A stretch of 64,000 nucleotides of DNA, from NCBI GenBank assembly GCA_018398575.1, contig JAGTXZ010000019.1, positions 992,001-1,056,000 of the forward strand, given 5' to 3'. The notes beneath the pieces were generated by a model. It saw nothing but the letters and a program-made list of their open reading frames with translations. It was not told where the DNA came from and did no database searches. Positions within the stretch are counted from its first letter, which is position 1. Each line of letters opens with the position of its first letter. This document shows, in pieces, positions 31,985-43,899 of this stretch. A program made the position numbers and the translations under genes. Origin of the DNA: Ampelomyces quisqualis. Taxonomy: Eukaryota; Ascomycota; Dothideomycetes; Pleosporales; Phaeosphaeriaceae.

Positions 31985-32220
31985 GCGTAGTGGTGACGAT
32001 TTAGGAGCCATATGATACGGCTGTACGGGTGGAAATTGCTTGTTGACCGGCGGGCCATCATGAGGTCTGTTCTGGTCCTAAAACGTTAGCTTTTGCTCCT
32101 AAATTGTGACACGGCCCGACTGGCCTAGGCGCGGGGGGAGACACCTCAAGGTGACGCCTTGGGCGCGCGAATCCACATTGGGATCCTTTGGCCGGCATAT
32201 CTTAATATAGCAAAATGCAT
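31985..32220. other. border between gene-bearing and TA-rich DNA
   Basis: Base composition changes abruptly near 32195-32220. The last G/C-rich words are GGCGCGGGGGGAG and GGGCGCGCGAATCC. Beyond them, TA steps dominate. No gene is seen. Confidence 0.7.
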
Positions 32221-33264
32221 AGTATTAAATGTATTGTATAGGCCATACGGAGTAGATGTTACCCCATTACATAATCTTATTTAAAGCGTGCTGTGTGGTA
32301 GGAGGTAAGGCTCCCTTACTAATTACCGCCCTAGCGTTCTACTAATACCTTGTAATTTCTAACGTTTAAGTAATTAGCTTATGTTTACTTTACTATATAT
32401 ACTATATACTAAGCTTAGCGTAGTATTAGGTAAACTATTCTTTACTCTAAAATAGTAATAATATACTACTTAGTAATAATAACTACCTACTTTAACTAGT
32501 ACTACGCTTACGCTAGTAGATAGGTTAGAGTAAAGGTTAGATAGGGTTTAAAGTAGAGTAACCTAACTCTAACCTAACCTCTACCTAAGCTAAAAAAATT
32601 AGCACTAGTAGTAGAGTTAGGTTAGGTTATATAAGATATAGGTAAGGGTTAGGTTATTAATTTTTAAGGTTATAATATACACCTTAATTAAAAAGTAGAC
32701 TTAGATAGAAAATTTAGTAGAAGAGAAGTTTTATTATAGTAATTTATTATATTAATATAATAAAATTATATCTTTAGACCTAGTTTAAGTAGCCTAGTTT
32801 AGGTAGTAACTATAATACTACTTAAGTAGTTAAAAGTAGCTAATATTAAGTAGCTAAAGTAGATAAGTTATATATAGTAGTAGTAAGTAGACCTAAATAA
32901 GGTAATTCTATACGTAAGTTATAAATTCTCTTATTACATATAAGGCGTGCCTATCTACAAGAAGTAGCTACTATATACTTTAAGTATACCTACTTATTAT
33001 CTTATTAAAGTACTTTAGCTACTTAAGAGTAAAGTTATTATTACTGTACCTACTTTAACTAACTACTATAAGGTATCTATTAGGTAGATCTATTACCTAG
33101 TATAGTAAAGTAACATAGAAAGTAAGTCTAAAGAACGCTTAGAATATAGCTAAGAGTATAGATAAGATTATAAGAATACTACTACGTAAAGCTATTAGTT
33201 ACGTAGTAATACGCCTGCGCTACTATAACGCTACTCTAACTATTATACACGTAAAATGCGTATA
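32221..33264. other. unassigned decayed repeat with hAT-like subterminal motifs
   Basis: I cannot assign this to an element. From about 32515, TAGTAGATAGGTTAGAG and several GGTTAGGTTA/CCTAACCT words resemble the termini of the hAT copies listed below. A third, diverged hAT-related end may start there. The rest is featureless TA-rich DNA. Confidence 0.3.
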
Positions 33265-33430
33265 CATTAGGAAAAATTAAGATTTGTCTAGTTGGCTTAG
33301 TTATAGCAACCTGCAGCTGCCTAATAGCAATACTGTTTACTAGATAATTTACTAAAGTTACTCTACTTACTTCTAGTTGCTAGCAACCTAATAGCAACCT
33401 AATAGTAAGTTACTTATATTACTTATATTG
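33265..33430 (+). repeat. fragment of family-X inverted-repeat element (X0)
   Basis: It begins CATTAGGAAAAATTAAG after a TA and matches the start of the family-X copy at 37115 for about 150 bp. It then diverges into a TATTACTAG microsatellite (to about 33480). No matching right end was found, so it is truncated or only related. Confidence 0.6.
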
Positions 33431-34189
33431 CCTGTATTGCTAGTATTACTAGTATTACTAGTATTACTAGTATTACTAGATTTAATAGTTAAGAACTATT
33501 AAGTACTACAGCACTAGTAGAACTATATACTACAACTAGCTGCCTATGTCTTTACACTCTTATAGCGTAGGCTAACTAAGCTAGTCTTTTTTATTTAGTT
33601 ATATAGGCTTTTTAATTAAGTATAGTATAGTTAAATTATACTCTTTTAAAAGAAGACTAGCCTAAACGCAGCTACTAGGCTTAACGTTCTATAGGGTATA
33701 AGTTAGTAAGTATACAACGCGCTCTATATATAGATAGCTATAACTACTACTACTACTTATAGAGTAGTAACTATCTTACTAGTTAGTTATATTAGAATTA
33801 TATACTGTGTCTGCTAGTGCTGCACTGTCTACTACAGTAGTCTATACTATTATGTTATATTAAGGCTAACCTAACAGTATCTACGCGTTATACTAGCAAA
33901 AGTATATTAAGTTATTATAACATTTGCTATACCTGCTATTTATAACTACTTAATAATACTCTATTTCTTTTTTATACTATTACACTAACCTATTATACTT
34001 GTCTAGTTCTAGTTACTATTTTTCTTTAGTTAAGGTAATTACGTTAAGTATGTTGCCTTTAATTATAATATTATAGACCTGTATTAAAAATTCTTTCTAT
34101 GCGTTTTCTGCTACAATGCTCTAGCTACCTTTACAGTTCTTAAACTATAGCTATTTATTTACTTTATAAAGGTATTTTAGTATAAGTTT

Positions 34190-35003
34190 ATTTATATATC
34201 TATTCTCTTTTAGCAAAATATCTTTTACTTTACCTAATACTTTACGCACGCGTATATAGACAGCACTCTATATAAGTTATTATATGTTATATTACGTTTA
34301 GACCTACTTATATTATTAGTATCTTTGTGTAGAACTTTCTTTTCTTCTTTAACATTCTTCTTCTTATCCTTTTCTATTAAGTAGTTTACTTTCTTCTTCT
34401 CTTTATTATTATTATTATCTATAAGCGTATTATAGTAATCTTACTCTTTTTCTATATAGTTAGCTAGAATATTATCTACGTTGTTGTTATAGGTATCTTT
34501 TAGCACTAAAATATTAGCCTTGTTGTTCTCTTGTTAGTTTGTATGTACAGTAATATCCTGTTATATATTGTTCTATATAAGAATCTGTTAAATACCTTCT
34601 AGGTTCTTCTATTTTTTACAAATAGTATTAAAGTAGTCTACTTTCTATTAGCTAATACTATATATAGAACTTGCAACATACTTTTTATAGTGTGTCTATA
34701 GAAGAGTATAGTTTTTCTAGTGCTGTTGTTATTAAATTCTCTTATTACGTTAAATATAACTAAGCCTATTAGTGCTACTATATTTACACTTAGTTTATTA
34801 AACTTCTCTTAATTCCTAGTTATTATAGTAATGCTCTATTTTCTGTTATTATAAAATAACTGTGCTATTACTGCTGCAAGACTAGGGTTTAGAAATCTAG
34901 TAGATTTAGGCTGTCTTTAGTTAGCTAGCATAGCTGTTTTAGAGGTATACTTGTGTTCTTTAGGTCTTATAGTAGGTAAACAAAGTCTTTAAGCAGTTTG
35001 CTA
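34190..35003 (-). pseudogene. decayed coding region, possibly pogo/Fot1-like transposase tail
   Basis: If TAG/TGA are read as decayed Gln/Trp codons, a minus-strand frame stays open over several hundred bases. It contains NNQELREV, STNRLSYI and a long Lys/Asn-rich stretch. The first two resemble the coiled tail of fungal pogo/Fot1 transposases (TA-targeting Tc1/mariner superfamily). No DDE residues are visible because any upstream part is replaced by X1. The assignment is weak. Confidence 0.22.
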
Positions 35004-35847
35004 CGTTAAGAAAATACAACGTTAGCGATATCTGCAACATTAGCAACACTGTTAGAACAGTTAACTAGATAGTTTTTAACAGTTCTTAACTGTACTTAAC
35101 TGTCCCTAGGGTCCCCTATTTGTTCTGGCCGCCTAATTAGACTAAAACGCTCAAATTAATCTGCCTGATCCACTGGACCTACCTGCCCCACCCGCGCCAT
35201 TACGTCATTATCCTAAAAAGCAAAAATATAGAGCTTGATTTTCTCTTTAAAACGTACTTTTCAGATTTCTTATAGCTGCTCTTGTTGTTGAGATGCAAGG
35301 CAGTGAAGTTTGTAGAGTTTTAAAGTTCTTTGCTAAGGCTTGTTTTTGCTAAAGCTCTTGCACTTTAACTAGATAATATATTATATTTTTTTTTAAAGAA
35401 ATAGTAACTAAAGTGCAGATTTTACTCTAGAACTATCTAATTATTATATAGGATGTGTAGGCGTGTAGATTTATTGTCTTAAACGTACTTTAAAGTTTTT
35501 TTAAAAAAGTTTATAACTTTAACGCGCTATATCTCAATAACTAGACTAGCTATTAAAATTCTGAATAGTGCATTTTAAAGAAGAGATTCTGCTCTATATT
35601 TTGTATTTTTAGGTTACTTACGTAATTATAAAAATACAGCAATACAGTCACGTGAGTAAAATTAGCGACATTAGCGACACTAGCGACTCTATTAGATCTA
35701 GCAACTCTGTCAGGTTGCTGTCAGGTTGCTAGCAACTAGAAGTAAGTAGAGCAACTTTAGCAAATTGTCCTGTAGATAGTATTGCTGTTGGGCAGCTGCA
35801 GGTTGCTGCAACTAGGCTAACTAGACAAATCTTAATTTTTTCTAACG
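35004..35847 (-). mobile_element. family-X inverted-repeat element (X1), ~844 bp
   Basis: The sequence is the reverse complement of the element split between 37115 and 58776, over its full length. Ends are CGTTAAGAAAA on the left and TTTTTTCTAACG on the right, decayed forms of CGTTAGGAAAA/TTTTCCTAACG. No coding capacity is visible, so it is a non-autonomous (MITE-like) element. TA precedes the left end, but CT follows the right end. The two flanks differ in origin: unassigned repeat on the left, hAT copy B on the right. Confidence 0.75.
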
Positions 35848-37114
35848 CTTAACCCTAACTTTTGCAAGCTATACAGCTAGTACGTCTTTAGCTACCTAGG
35901 CTAGGCGTAGGTACATATCTACATTAGCCTACTACTAGACAAGTATATTTAATAACTCCTCTTTATCTTCTTTACTAGTTAGAGGAGTGCTAAAGTAGTA
36001 AAAAGCTTCTACTTAAAGTAGTCTAATACTTACGTTAGTTTTATAAGAGAGATTAGCACTTAACCTACTAGACTATGTTATTTAAGAGAAAAGTCTTCTA
36101 AACTACTAGTGTTTAGGTAGACGCTATAGTTGCAAAGAATAAACTAGAGTACAGTTTCTGTTTATTACTATAGAGTTGTTTTTATATTAATTAATATAGT
36201 CTAAGAACTAACACTAGTATATACGTTTAAAGTCTAGTCTCTATATATTACCTTAGGTTTTATTAGCAGTGCGCTATAATAAACCTGTGTAATAAACATA
36301 GTCTCTACCTTATATATAGTAAGCTTCTAAAATAGATTAAGAATAGTTGTAACGTTGTAAAGATATTCTTGTTTCTTATCTATGCGTAAATAATACTTTA
36401 ATAACTTCTTCTTACCTTTTTCTACTGCTACCTTTACTACAGCTAGCTACTTCTTGTAATAGCTAGTCTTATTCTTCTTGTTAGATAGCTTAGTTGTTAT
36501 TTAATCTAGAAAGTTAAAAAGTCTGTTATATATTAACTAGATGTATAGAGCCTAAAGTGTGTTGCTTTTACTAATTCTGTTAGTAGCTGTTTTAAAGTTT
36601 ACTAGTATACGTGTTATTACTCTAAGGTGTAACTACTTAGTAGGTGCTAGCTAAAGCCTTTTAAGGTTCTTAAAGTCTGTAACTACGTTATTGTTTTGTA
36701 AATTACTACTACTACTTTACAGAGCCTAATTAAGTATAATCTCTTACTCTAGCTACTTGTTAATATAAGTAGCTAGAGAGCAGGCGCGCTTGCATATATT
36801 ATAGGTTAAATTCTACCTAGTCTTAACATCTTAAATTACATAGAGTTAATTTTTTGGCAGTATATTAGATTGTACCTTTAGGAATTGTTTAAAACGTTAA
36901 AGAGACAAATTAATAGTAATACAAATTGCCTAGATCTAGAAGAGCTTAGTGCGTAATAAAGAATTGTAATAAAAGGTGTAATATACCTTTTGCAAGAAGT
37001 TAGGCACTAATATACTATTATTAATCTAGTAAACGTAATAGCGTTGCAGCTGCTAAGCCCCTTTAATCTTAGGTAAGGCTGTTAGCCTTAGGTAGGCTAT
37101 TATATTCTGTACTA
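35848..37114 (-). mobile_element. hAT copy B, 3' segment (transposase C-terminus)
   Basis: This matches, in reverse, hAT copy A from about 44980 to 46235. It includes part of the dimerisation domain (near 35865-35985). It ends at 35848 inside the region that in copy A encodes the start of RLFNTARDV, so the element's 3' end is missing. The other part of copy B lies at 58777-62598; family-X and everything nested in it were inserted between the two. Confidence 0.8.
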
Positions 37115-37431
37115 TGTTAGGAAAAATTAAGATTTGTCTAGTTAGCTTGGTTGCAGCGACCTGCAGCTGCTTAACAGCAATACTGTCTACTAGACAATTT
37201 GCTAAAGTTGCCCTACTTACTTCTAGTTACTAGTAACCTAACAGCAACCTAATAAAGTTGCTAGATCTAATAGAGTTGCTAGTATTGCTAATATTACTAA
37301 TTTTACTTACGTAACTGTATTGCTGTATTTTTATAATTACGTAAGTAACCTAAAAATACAAAATATAGAGTAGAATCTTCTCTTTAAAATGCACTATTTA
37401 GAAATAGCTAGTCTAGTTATTAAGATATAGC
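37115..37431 (+). mobile_element. family-X element (X2), left part
   Basis: It starts TGTTAGGAAAAATTAAG directly after TA (37113-37114), inside hAT copy B. It breaks at 37431 where the Gypsy LTR begins and resumes at 58250. Joined, the element is about 837 bp, matching X1. The right end is followed by TA at 58777-58778, so the target duplication is TA. The uninterrupted site is visible in hAT copy A (TGCAC-TA-CTAGG on the reverse strand). Confidence 0.85.
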
Positions 37432-37689
37432 TGTAAGGGGCAGACTCTAAGAGTAGATGCTAGGGAATAAAGACGTAAATTTGTAACCTATCCTAATTAC
37501 TACCTAAAAGGTTTTTATAGTCCTAAGGCAGTCTAGACTAGAGAGTTTAGGCGCTTTAGTCTAGAATTGTTTTTAGTGTTCTAGCCTAAAGGATTTTTAG
37601 CGTTCTAGTTTAGAACCTTTTTAGTGTTCTAGTTTAGTAAGCTAAGGTTTTTCTATAACTAAGGACTAACTAGGCAGCAGCCTATTACA
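37432..37689 (-). repeat. outer Gypsy LTR (3' LTR in element orientation)
   Basis: It starts TGTAAGGGGCAG and ends CCTATTACA. Compared with its partner at 57992-58249, every difference I can align is a transition. This copy is the more mutated at its right half (for example GTTCTAG against ATTCTGG). Confidence 0.92.
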
Positions 37690-40500
37690 TAATTCCTCTA
37701 CTCTAGCGCTAGGTGCGCTTAAACTTGCGCAACTATTAAAATAAAAATTACTTTACCTAGATCTATTATTTTACACTCTTACTTCTCTTTTTAGGTAGCA
37801 CTATATACTACACTAGCCTTGCCTTTTATATATATTGCTTACGTGTTACTCTTCTTATTAGCCTACGCATCTCTCTTGCCTACGCTATTATCTATAAAGA
37901 TGCTAAGCTTACGTACTTCTTATAGCTTTTCTGCTAAGCGTTGCGCTGTTAACTCTTTTGCTGTAAGTATTATATCTAAGGCGCTAAGCTAGGTCTAGGT
38001 ATATTACTAACTAGTAATAGGACAGACCTAAGATTATTGTTAAGGCTAAGCTTAACTTACTATATTATCTAGGCTATACTATTACTTAGCTTAAGAATAA
38101 CAAGTCTAAGTGCAAGATTACTTATAGTAAGAGCACCTACTTTTAGTGCAAGGACGCTTACATTGTGTACAGGCCTGTAAGTTAACTACTATATTCTTTT
38201 ACTTTCTAAGTTAATTCTAATAGCTTTTTAGATTAACAATTACTTTAAGATTATAGTTATCTTGCTTTGTAACGCGCTTACTTGCAATTCTAAGATTAAG
38301 TAGCTATTAACGCAGTATACAATTACTAGTCTCTAATCTAACTTTATTAATAAGCTTAGGGCTACTTAGGCAAAGTCTTGTAGTAGTAACAAGTCTAGCT
38401 ACTAAGGTCTAACGCGTAAGGTTACTAAGGTTAATGTCCTAGTAGATATCTGCTAGCTTCTTTAGTAGCTTCTTATTAAGCAGGACACTATTATTTATAA
38501 GCTTAATAATGTTAGCGCTAGCGTACAGTAGCTCTATACTAATATAAGTTATTTTTAATTTGTTTCTCTTCTGCTAGAGTTTATTCTCTTGTAGCGTTTC
38601 TGTGTATTCTACTAACATTTAATTAGGCTAAAGAGTATAACATACAGATCTCTAGTGTAGGCTTCTAAGTTTCTTACGTTAGCAACGCCTTCTACACTAC
38701 TAATAGGCTACTCTATTACCTTAATGTAATAGAGTCTAATATTTGTAAGAAGCCTACGTATAACACAAAAGTGCAGGCTAAAACTAACTATTTAGTAATA
38801 GTAACTATTGCGCCCTCTAATAGTAGAGAAGTAGGTTCTAGTATATAGTAGCCTTACTGTAGTTTTTATGTAGTATCTGTAGGCAATTTCTATAGTAATA
38901 GACTTTCTGTTATAGTCTTTACCTTTATTTTATTACTAAGCTTAGACTCTATAAAACTAGTCTTATATTTTTTAATACTGCTTATGTATTAGAATAGATG
39001 TTGCGCTCTACGTCTTAAGCTTATAGGTTTTTATAGCTCTACCTCTATTGCAGACGTTAATATTCTTGCTAGTCTTTATAGTCTAGCGCAGTCTAAGTAT
39101 TAGAATTCTATACCTCTTCTTTAGGTTTTTTTAGACTCTCTAAAGATTTATGTTACGCTGTGTCTTAACTAACTAACGCCTAGCTTAAGTAGCTAGATTT
39201 CTAGAGTTAATTTAGGCTCTTCCTCTTATATTCTTTAGCTATTAATCTGTTAATGCTAAGCTTCTAGACTCTCTCTTCTTTGTTTCTAGGTTCTTTTAAG
39301 TAGTTAGTAGGACTGTTGCATTAGTTCTTAAGTATTAGTATTTAAGTTCCTTATGTCTAGTTTCTAGAAACAGTTAACTACTAGTTATGTTTCTGCTATT
39401 AACTAGTTAAGGTAGTTGCAGGTTAGCTAATAGAATAGATGTAAGTATCTTCTTTCTTTCCTGCCTTCTACTAAAGCTTCTAGTCTTAGGCTCTGTCTAT
39501 TACAGTATTCTTGCATTTCTTCTATTAGTTACTTTCTAGCGTTAGGTATTGTTTTTAAACGCAACTAAGTATGCTACTACATTATTTCTTATGCTTTAGG
39601 TTCTTCTTGTACTTGTTCTAAGTTTATTCTCTTTCCCCTAATCTCTTCTGTGTATAACGCTGTTATTTGTTTCTATACTTTTTATATGTACCTATAATTC
39701 TTCTCTCTCCTCTTTCTTCTTTCATATGTTTTTATTTAGTAGTTAAGAAGAGTAAGCGCTTTACTAACAACCTATCTAAGTCTTATTCTATTCTAGTTTT
39801 ATCTAGCTATTTAGCAAGGGCTATAGTGTTAGCAACATTTACTTATAGTTTCTATATTAGTTCTGTATATCTTACCTGTTTTATAAGGTACTGCAGCTGT
39901 ATGCCTTACTCCTTCTTCTTCTGCTATTTTGCAAGGATGTAGTTAACAAGAAACTTATTATTAGTTACATCTTTGTTCTTTATTATTACTTCTAGTTACT
40001 AGTTATTAGACTTCTAGTGTAAGAGCAGATTACTTATATTAAGCTAGAAGCAGTTAATGTAGAACTTTAGGTGCACTCTAGAGAGTACGCTTAGCTCTAC
40101 AACGTGTAGAGAGATAACCTTTATAACTGTGTATTTTCTGTTTTTCTAATCTAGCTTCTTTAAAGGTCTTTTGTTAGATATAGAGTAACTATACTAGAGC
40201 TATACTTTATTTCTTACATAAAGTTTTAAAGCTTTTTGTCTATAACAATTAGCCTAGCGTTTCTGTTCTTGTTATACTTCTACTATCTTTGCTTATACGT
40301 AGTCTATTATTTCTTTTATCTTAGTTACTATTACTTTAGCAGTAGCTCTTTTATTGTTGCTAGACTAGTGCTAGTTCTTTGCAGTCTATTCTAGGTCTAA
40401 CTAAATAGAGTTTATATTATACCTGTGCTAGAAGAAGAATAGGCTAACGCCTGTAAACACTGTATTTTGTTTTGCTATTATAATTTGTGCTAGTAGGCAT
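37690..40500 (-). pseudogene. 3' body of outer Gypsy element, coding remnant unclear
   Basis: The region follows the integrase in element orientation. Read as decayed codons, both strands show long protein-like runs. On the minus strand one such run lies near 38650-38300 (RNKLKITYISIELLY). On the plus strand one lies near 38030-38190 (STYFQCKDAYIVYRP). I cannot decide which is real. A plus-strand frame at 39667-39942 (91 codons) is hydrophobic and lies in element body; I do not regard it as a gene. Confidence 0.35.
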
Positions 40501-41146
40501 AGAGCAGCCTAGTTTAACTAGTCCTAGTTTACAAAAGCTCTTAAGTAGGCTTCTACTATGCTATTTATTTGCTCTATAGCGCTATCTGTCTAGAGATAGT
40601 TTGCTATTAAGACTTTTCTTTATATTCTAAGCTTATTACAAAGTAAAGACTAGAATTTGCTTATAAATTGTAACCTTCTGTTAGATACTATAGCGTCTAA
40701 AAGCTAGTAGTACGTAACTACCTGTTTAATAAATACCTTAACTATAGTAAGAACTTCTAGGTCTAGAATAAGCATAAGCACTGCGTTTTTACTTAGCTAG
40801 TTAGTAACTACTATAAGGTGTAACATTTTGTAGCTTAGCGAAAGGCCTATAATAAAGTCTACTAATAATTCTTTTTATATTTAAACTAGAAGTAGAAGTA
40901 GGCGCAGTAATTCTTATTTAAGTTCTCTCTAAGGCTTTGTCCTACTACATACTACGCAGTTCTAGACAAACTACTAGATACTTAAGAATATTCTAGGCTA
41001 GAAGTAATCTCTTGCTAATATCGCGTATATGTTTTCTCTGCCTAAGTACCTAGTAATAGAAGAATTATATCTTTCTAAGATAATATAGGTTTGTAAGTTT
41101 ACGCATTCTAGCACCTATTTGCGCTCTCTATAAAGTAAGCGTACAG
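40500..41146 (-). pseudogene. outer Gypsy integrase (decayed)
   Basis: The minus strand gives YLGRENIYAILARDYF, then FVQNCVVCSRTKP (the CxxC half of the HHCC zinc finger). After these come LLVDFIIGLSLSY, which carries the first catalytic Asp, and LQTDSAIEQINSIVEAYLRAF, which covers the motif around the catalytic Glu. Stops and substitutions are all of RIP type. It is separated from its RT/RNase H by insertion of hAT copy A. Confidence 0.75.
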
Positions 41147-42517
41147 CAGTAAATAGGTAGGAGTTAGGTTAGGGTAGAGTACCTTTACGTAAGACCCTAT
41201 ACCTAACCTAACCCTTACCTATTTAATTAACGCTAAAAGTAGGTAGAGGTTAGGTTAGAGGTATTAATTGCAGGTTAAGGTTAGGTTATATAAGTTTTGC
41301 GCGATTAAATAAAATTTAAAGTATATATCTACTAATCTTATAAAATTAGGTTTCTAAATATATAGTTAATTTTACAGAGGCAAAAACTATGCTAAGGATA
41401 TCAAAAATAGCACAGTAATTACAAATTTTTATTACAATAAAGAGGAAATAAGGTCTTTATTTCTAATATACATAAAAGTAGAGGATTCTAGATTTCCTAC
41501 ACAATTGCCTAATAAGAGCTAAACTTCTAATAGTACCTAAGCGCAAGTCTAACATCCTTTACCTGTATAGTAACCCTTTTTGCGTAGATTGCATTTATAT
41601 TTGTATCTATATTTAGTTAGAAATTTGTTAAAAAAATAGGGTTAGAAAACAAACCTTTAAAAAAACTAACTATATAGGCCTTAGCAGCCTCTTAAACTGC
41701 CTTAACAGCTAATTTTTAGAAGCAAAGATTACTACTAGTAGTTTAGACACATTCTTAAGCTATTTTGCGCAGGAGTTGCTAGAAGGGCAGCTTGCAGATA
41801 AAGAGCTTAGTAGACCTTTAGTATTAGTAGATCTCTCTAAGCGCTACAGCTTTAAGCAGTAAGTAAATAAGCGTAATAAAGAATTGTAATAACTTACTGC
41901 CTAGCTTAAGGTGCCTTTTTTTTTAAGAGCTGCTTTTTAAGTTTTTGCGGCTAGGCTTTTCCTAGCAGATTTCCTAGTAGCCTTGCTAGCTAGGTCTTTA
42001 GCAACTACAGTGCCCTTAGTAACAGTATCCTTAACTTTAGATTTGTGTTTTTATAGAGCTATAGTAGTAGTGTTATAGAGTTGTAAATTTAATATTATAA
42101 TAATTTAGGTTGTTTTAGTGCCTAGTAAATAAGCAGTAAGCAGGCTTAGCGCAGGAAATTAGGTCTTAGCGTAAAATTCCTGCAGGAGCTAATTTAAAAC
42201 TACTAGCGCTACTAGAAGACTAGAACGTAATAAAAAACTGTGTTAACTTACAGGCCTACCTAGAATTGCGCTAGCTTTTGTTCTAGCTATATATTAAAAT
42301 TAAAGGGTAGATTTCTATAGACTTGTTATTTGTTTATATAAAATAGGCTAAAAGGCAGTAAGCGCAGGTAGTAGGCAGAAAACACGCTAGTAGACTGCTT
42401 GCGCACAGACTAACTTACCGCGTTATTAGTTATAGGCTGCTAAAATAAAATACTAAAGCTACACGCCTGTAATAGCAACACGCTTTATTATATTACTTTA
42501 TTACACTTAGCGCTATA

Positions 42518-43000
42518 GAATCTGTTAAGTCTAAGGAAATTAAGGTTGTTAACAAGCCTAAGGGCTTTCTACTACCTATTTCTGTTAGAGTTCTGCTAAA
42601 TTTTAAGGAAGAGGAGTAGGCCTAGCTTATAATAGTAATATTCTTAGAACTTTGCTATAAATTGTACTAATTTGTCTAGGGTTTTGCTTCTAGGGATAAT
42701 AAGATTAGCTATATCCTTAACTCTTGTAGTAGTAATACTCTAAAGCAAGGCTAACTAATAAATTTCTAAGTTAACCTTAGCAGGCAGCTTAGCAGCAGCG
42801 CTATACAATCTAGAGAGCTAGCTGCTATTGCAAAGGCTAAGTCCTTAGACTAATTAGCTAAATACTAGCTTAAGAAGAAGGTTAAGAAAGGCAATAGGTA
42901 CAAGGCGTTATCTCTAAGGCAACAAGCTAAGAAACTTAAGCATAAGCTTAAGGCCTAGGCAGCAAAGCGTTTTAATAGCAAGTAATCTAGTAAGTTATTA
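42518..43000 (+). pseudogene. hAT copy A, upstream coding region of unknown function
   Basis: Reading TAG as decayed codons, the frame gives KEIKVVNKPKGFLLPISVRV, then ASRDNKISYILNSCS, then a Lys-rich helix KKKVKKGNRYKALSLRQQAK. It stops at a GTAAGT. The same region exists in copy B near 60750-61230. It precedes the transposase and may be its N-terminal part or a second gene. The family is not recognised. Confidence 0.45.
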
Positions 43001-43899
43001 CACCTTTTTATTACGTTATTTTTACTAATATGCAAAGCTAAGTAGTTAACAGCTTCTATTGCTTAGGTTAATTAAAAATAAGAGGCTATCTAAATCAAAA
43101 TTAATATGCGCGCCTATAATATTGTTATAAAGAGGTCCTCTGCAGCAACTTTAGACTTAAAGCAAAAAAAATTGTTAGCTTAAGCTTATACTTGCGTTTA
43201 TAGGCCTAGTAGAGCTGTAGAGAAGATACTCTAAAGGGAGTATACTTGTAGGCTACACCTCCTTAAAAGGAATAGCTTTAAGACACTACAGGCTAAGGCT
43301 AAATAGCTTAAATTTTGCAATAAGCTAACGCCTAACAAGTTAGCTCTAGTAACTAATTAGAATTAGTAGTAAGTTTATTACCTTATTTTATTACGTACTT
43401 ATTCTAACTAGTCTGCTAAAAGGCGTAAGCTAACACCTCCCCCTATGTTTAATTAGCCTCTAGAGCTCTATAGTAATAAGCTATACGTTAAAAGACGCGA
43501 TAAGACTAAATATAAAGAAGAGGTTAAAGATTCTAGTAAAGAGCTAGAGGCATACTACAAGACGCTGCCTAATAAATATAAAGATAAAAAGGATAAGGAT
43601 TAGAGCAATAGCACCTAGAAGAGGTTCTGTAATAGTACTTAAGAGGGCTGTTTAGACGCTAAGTAACATGTATAATTAAATCTGCTGTATATTATTGCCT
43701 AATATAGTTAAGACTTAAAAATTTTGCTACTACTGTAAAACCTAATTTCTTAATTTCTAAAAGTTTGGCCCTACTATCTGCCTTCTAACTAGAGGAATAA
43801 CGCCTCTAGCAGAACGCCTACCTTTCTTACTTAAAGTAACACTAAACTGTAGTTTTGCTATTCTATTGTTACTATAATTACTACCCTCTTTCTATAAGA

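Noticed and set aside
39667..39942. 91-codon hydrophobic frame
   Set aside because: It lies in the decayed body of the outer Gypsy element, antisense to it; hydrophobicity is a by-product of T-rich sequence.
41147..41300. TTAGGTTA-like words resembling telomere repeats
   Set aside because: They are irregular, occur in both orientations, and appear at the ends of both hAT copies, so they are subterminal transposon motifs, not telomere.
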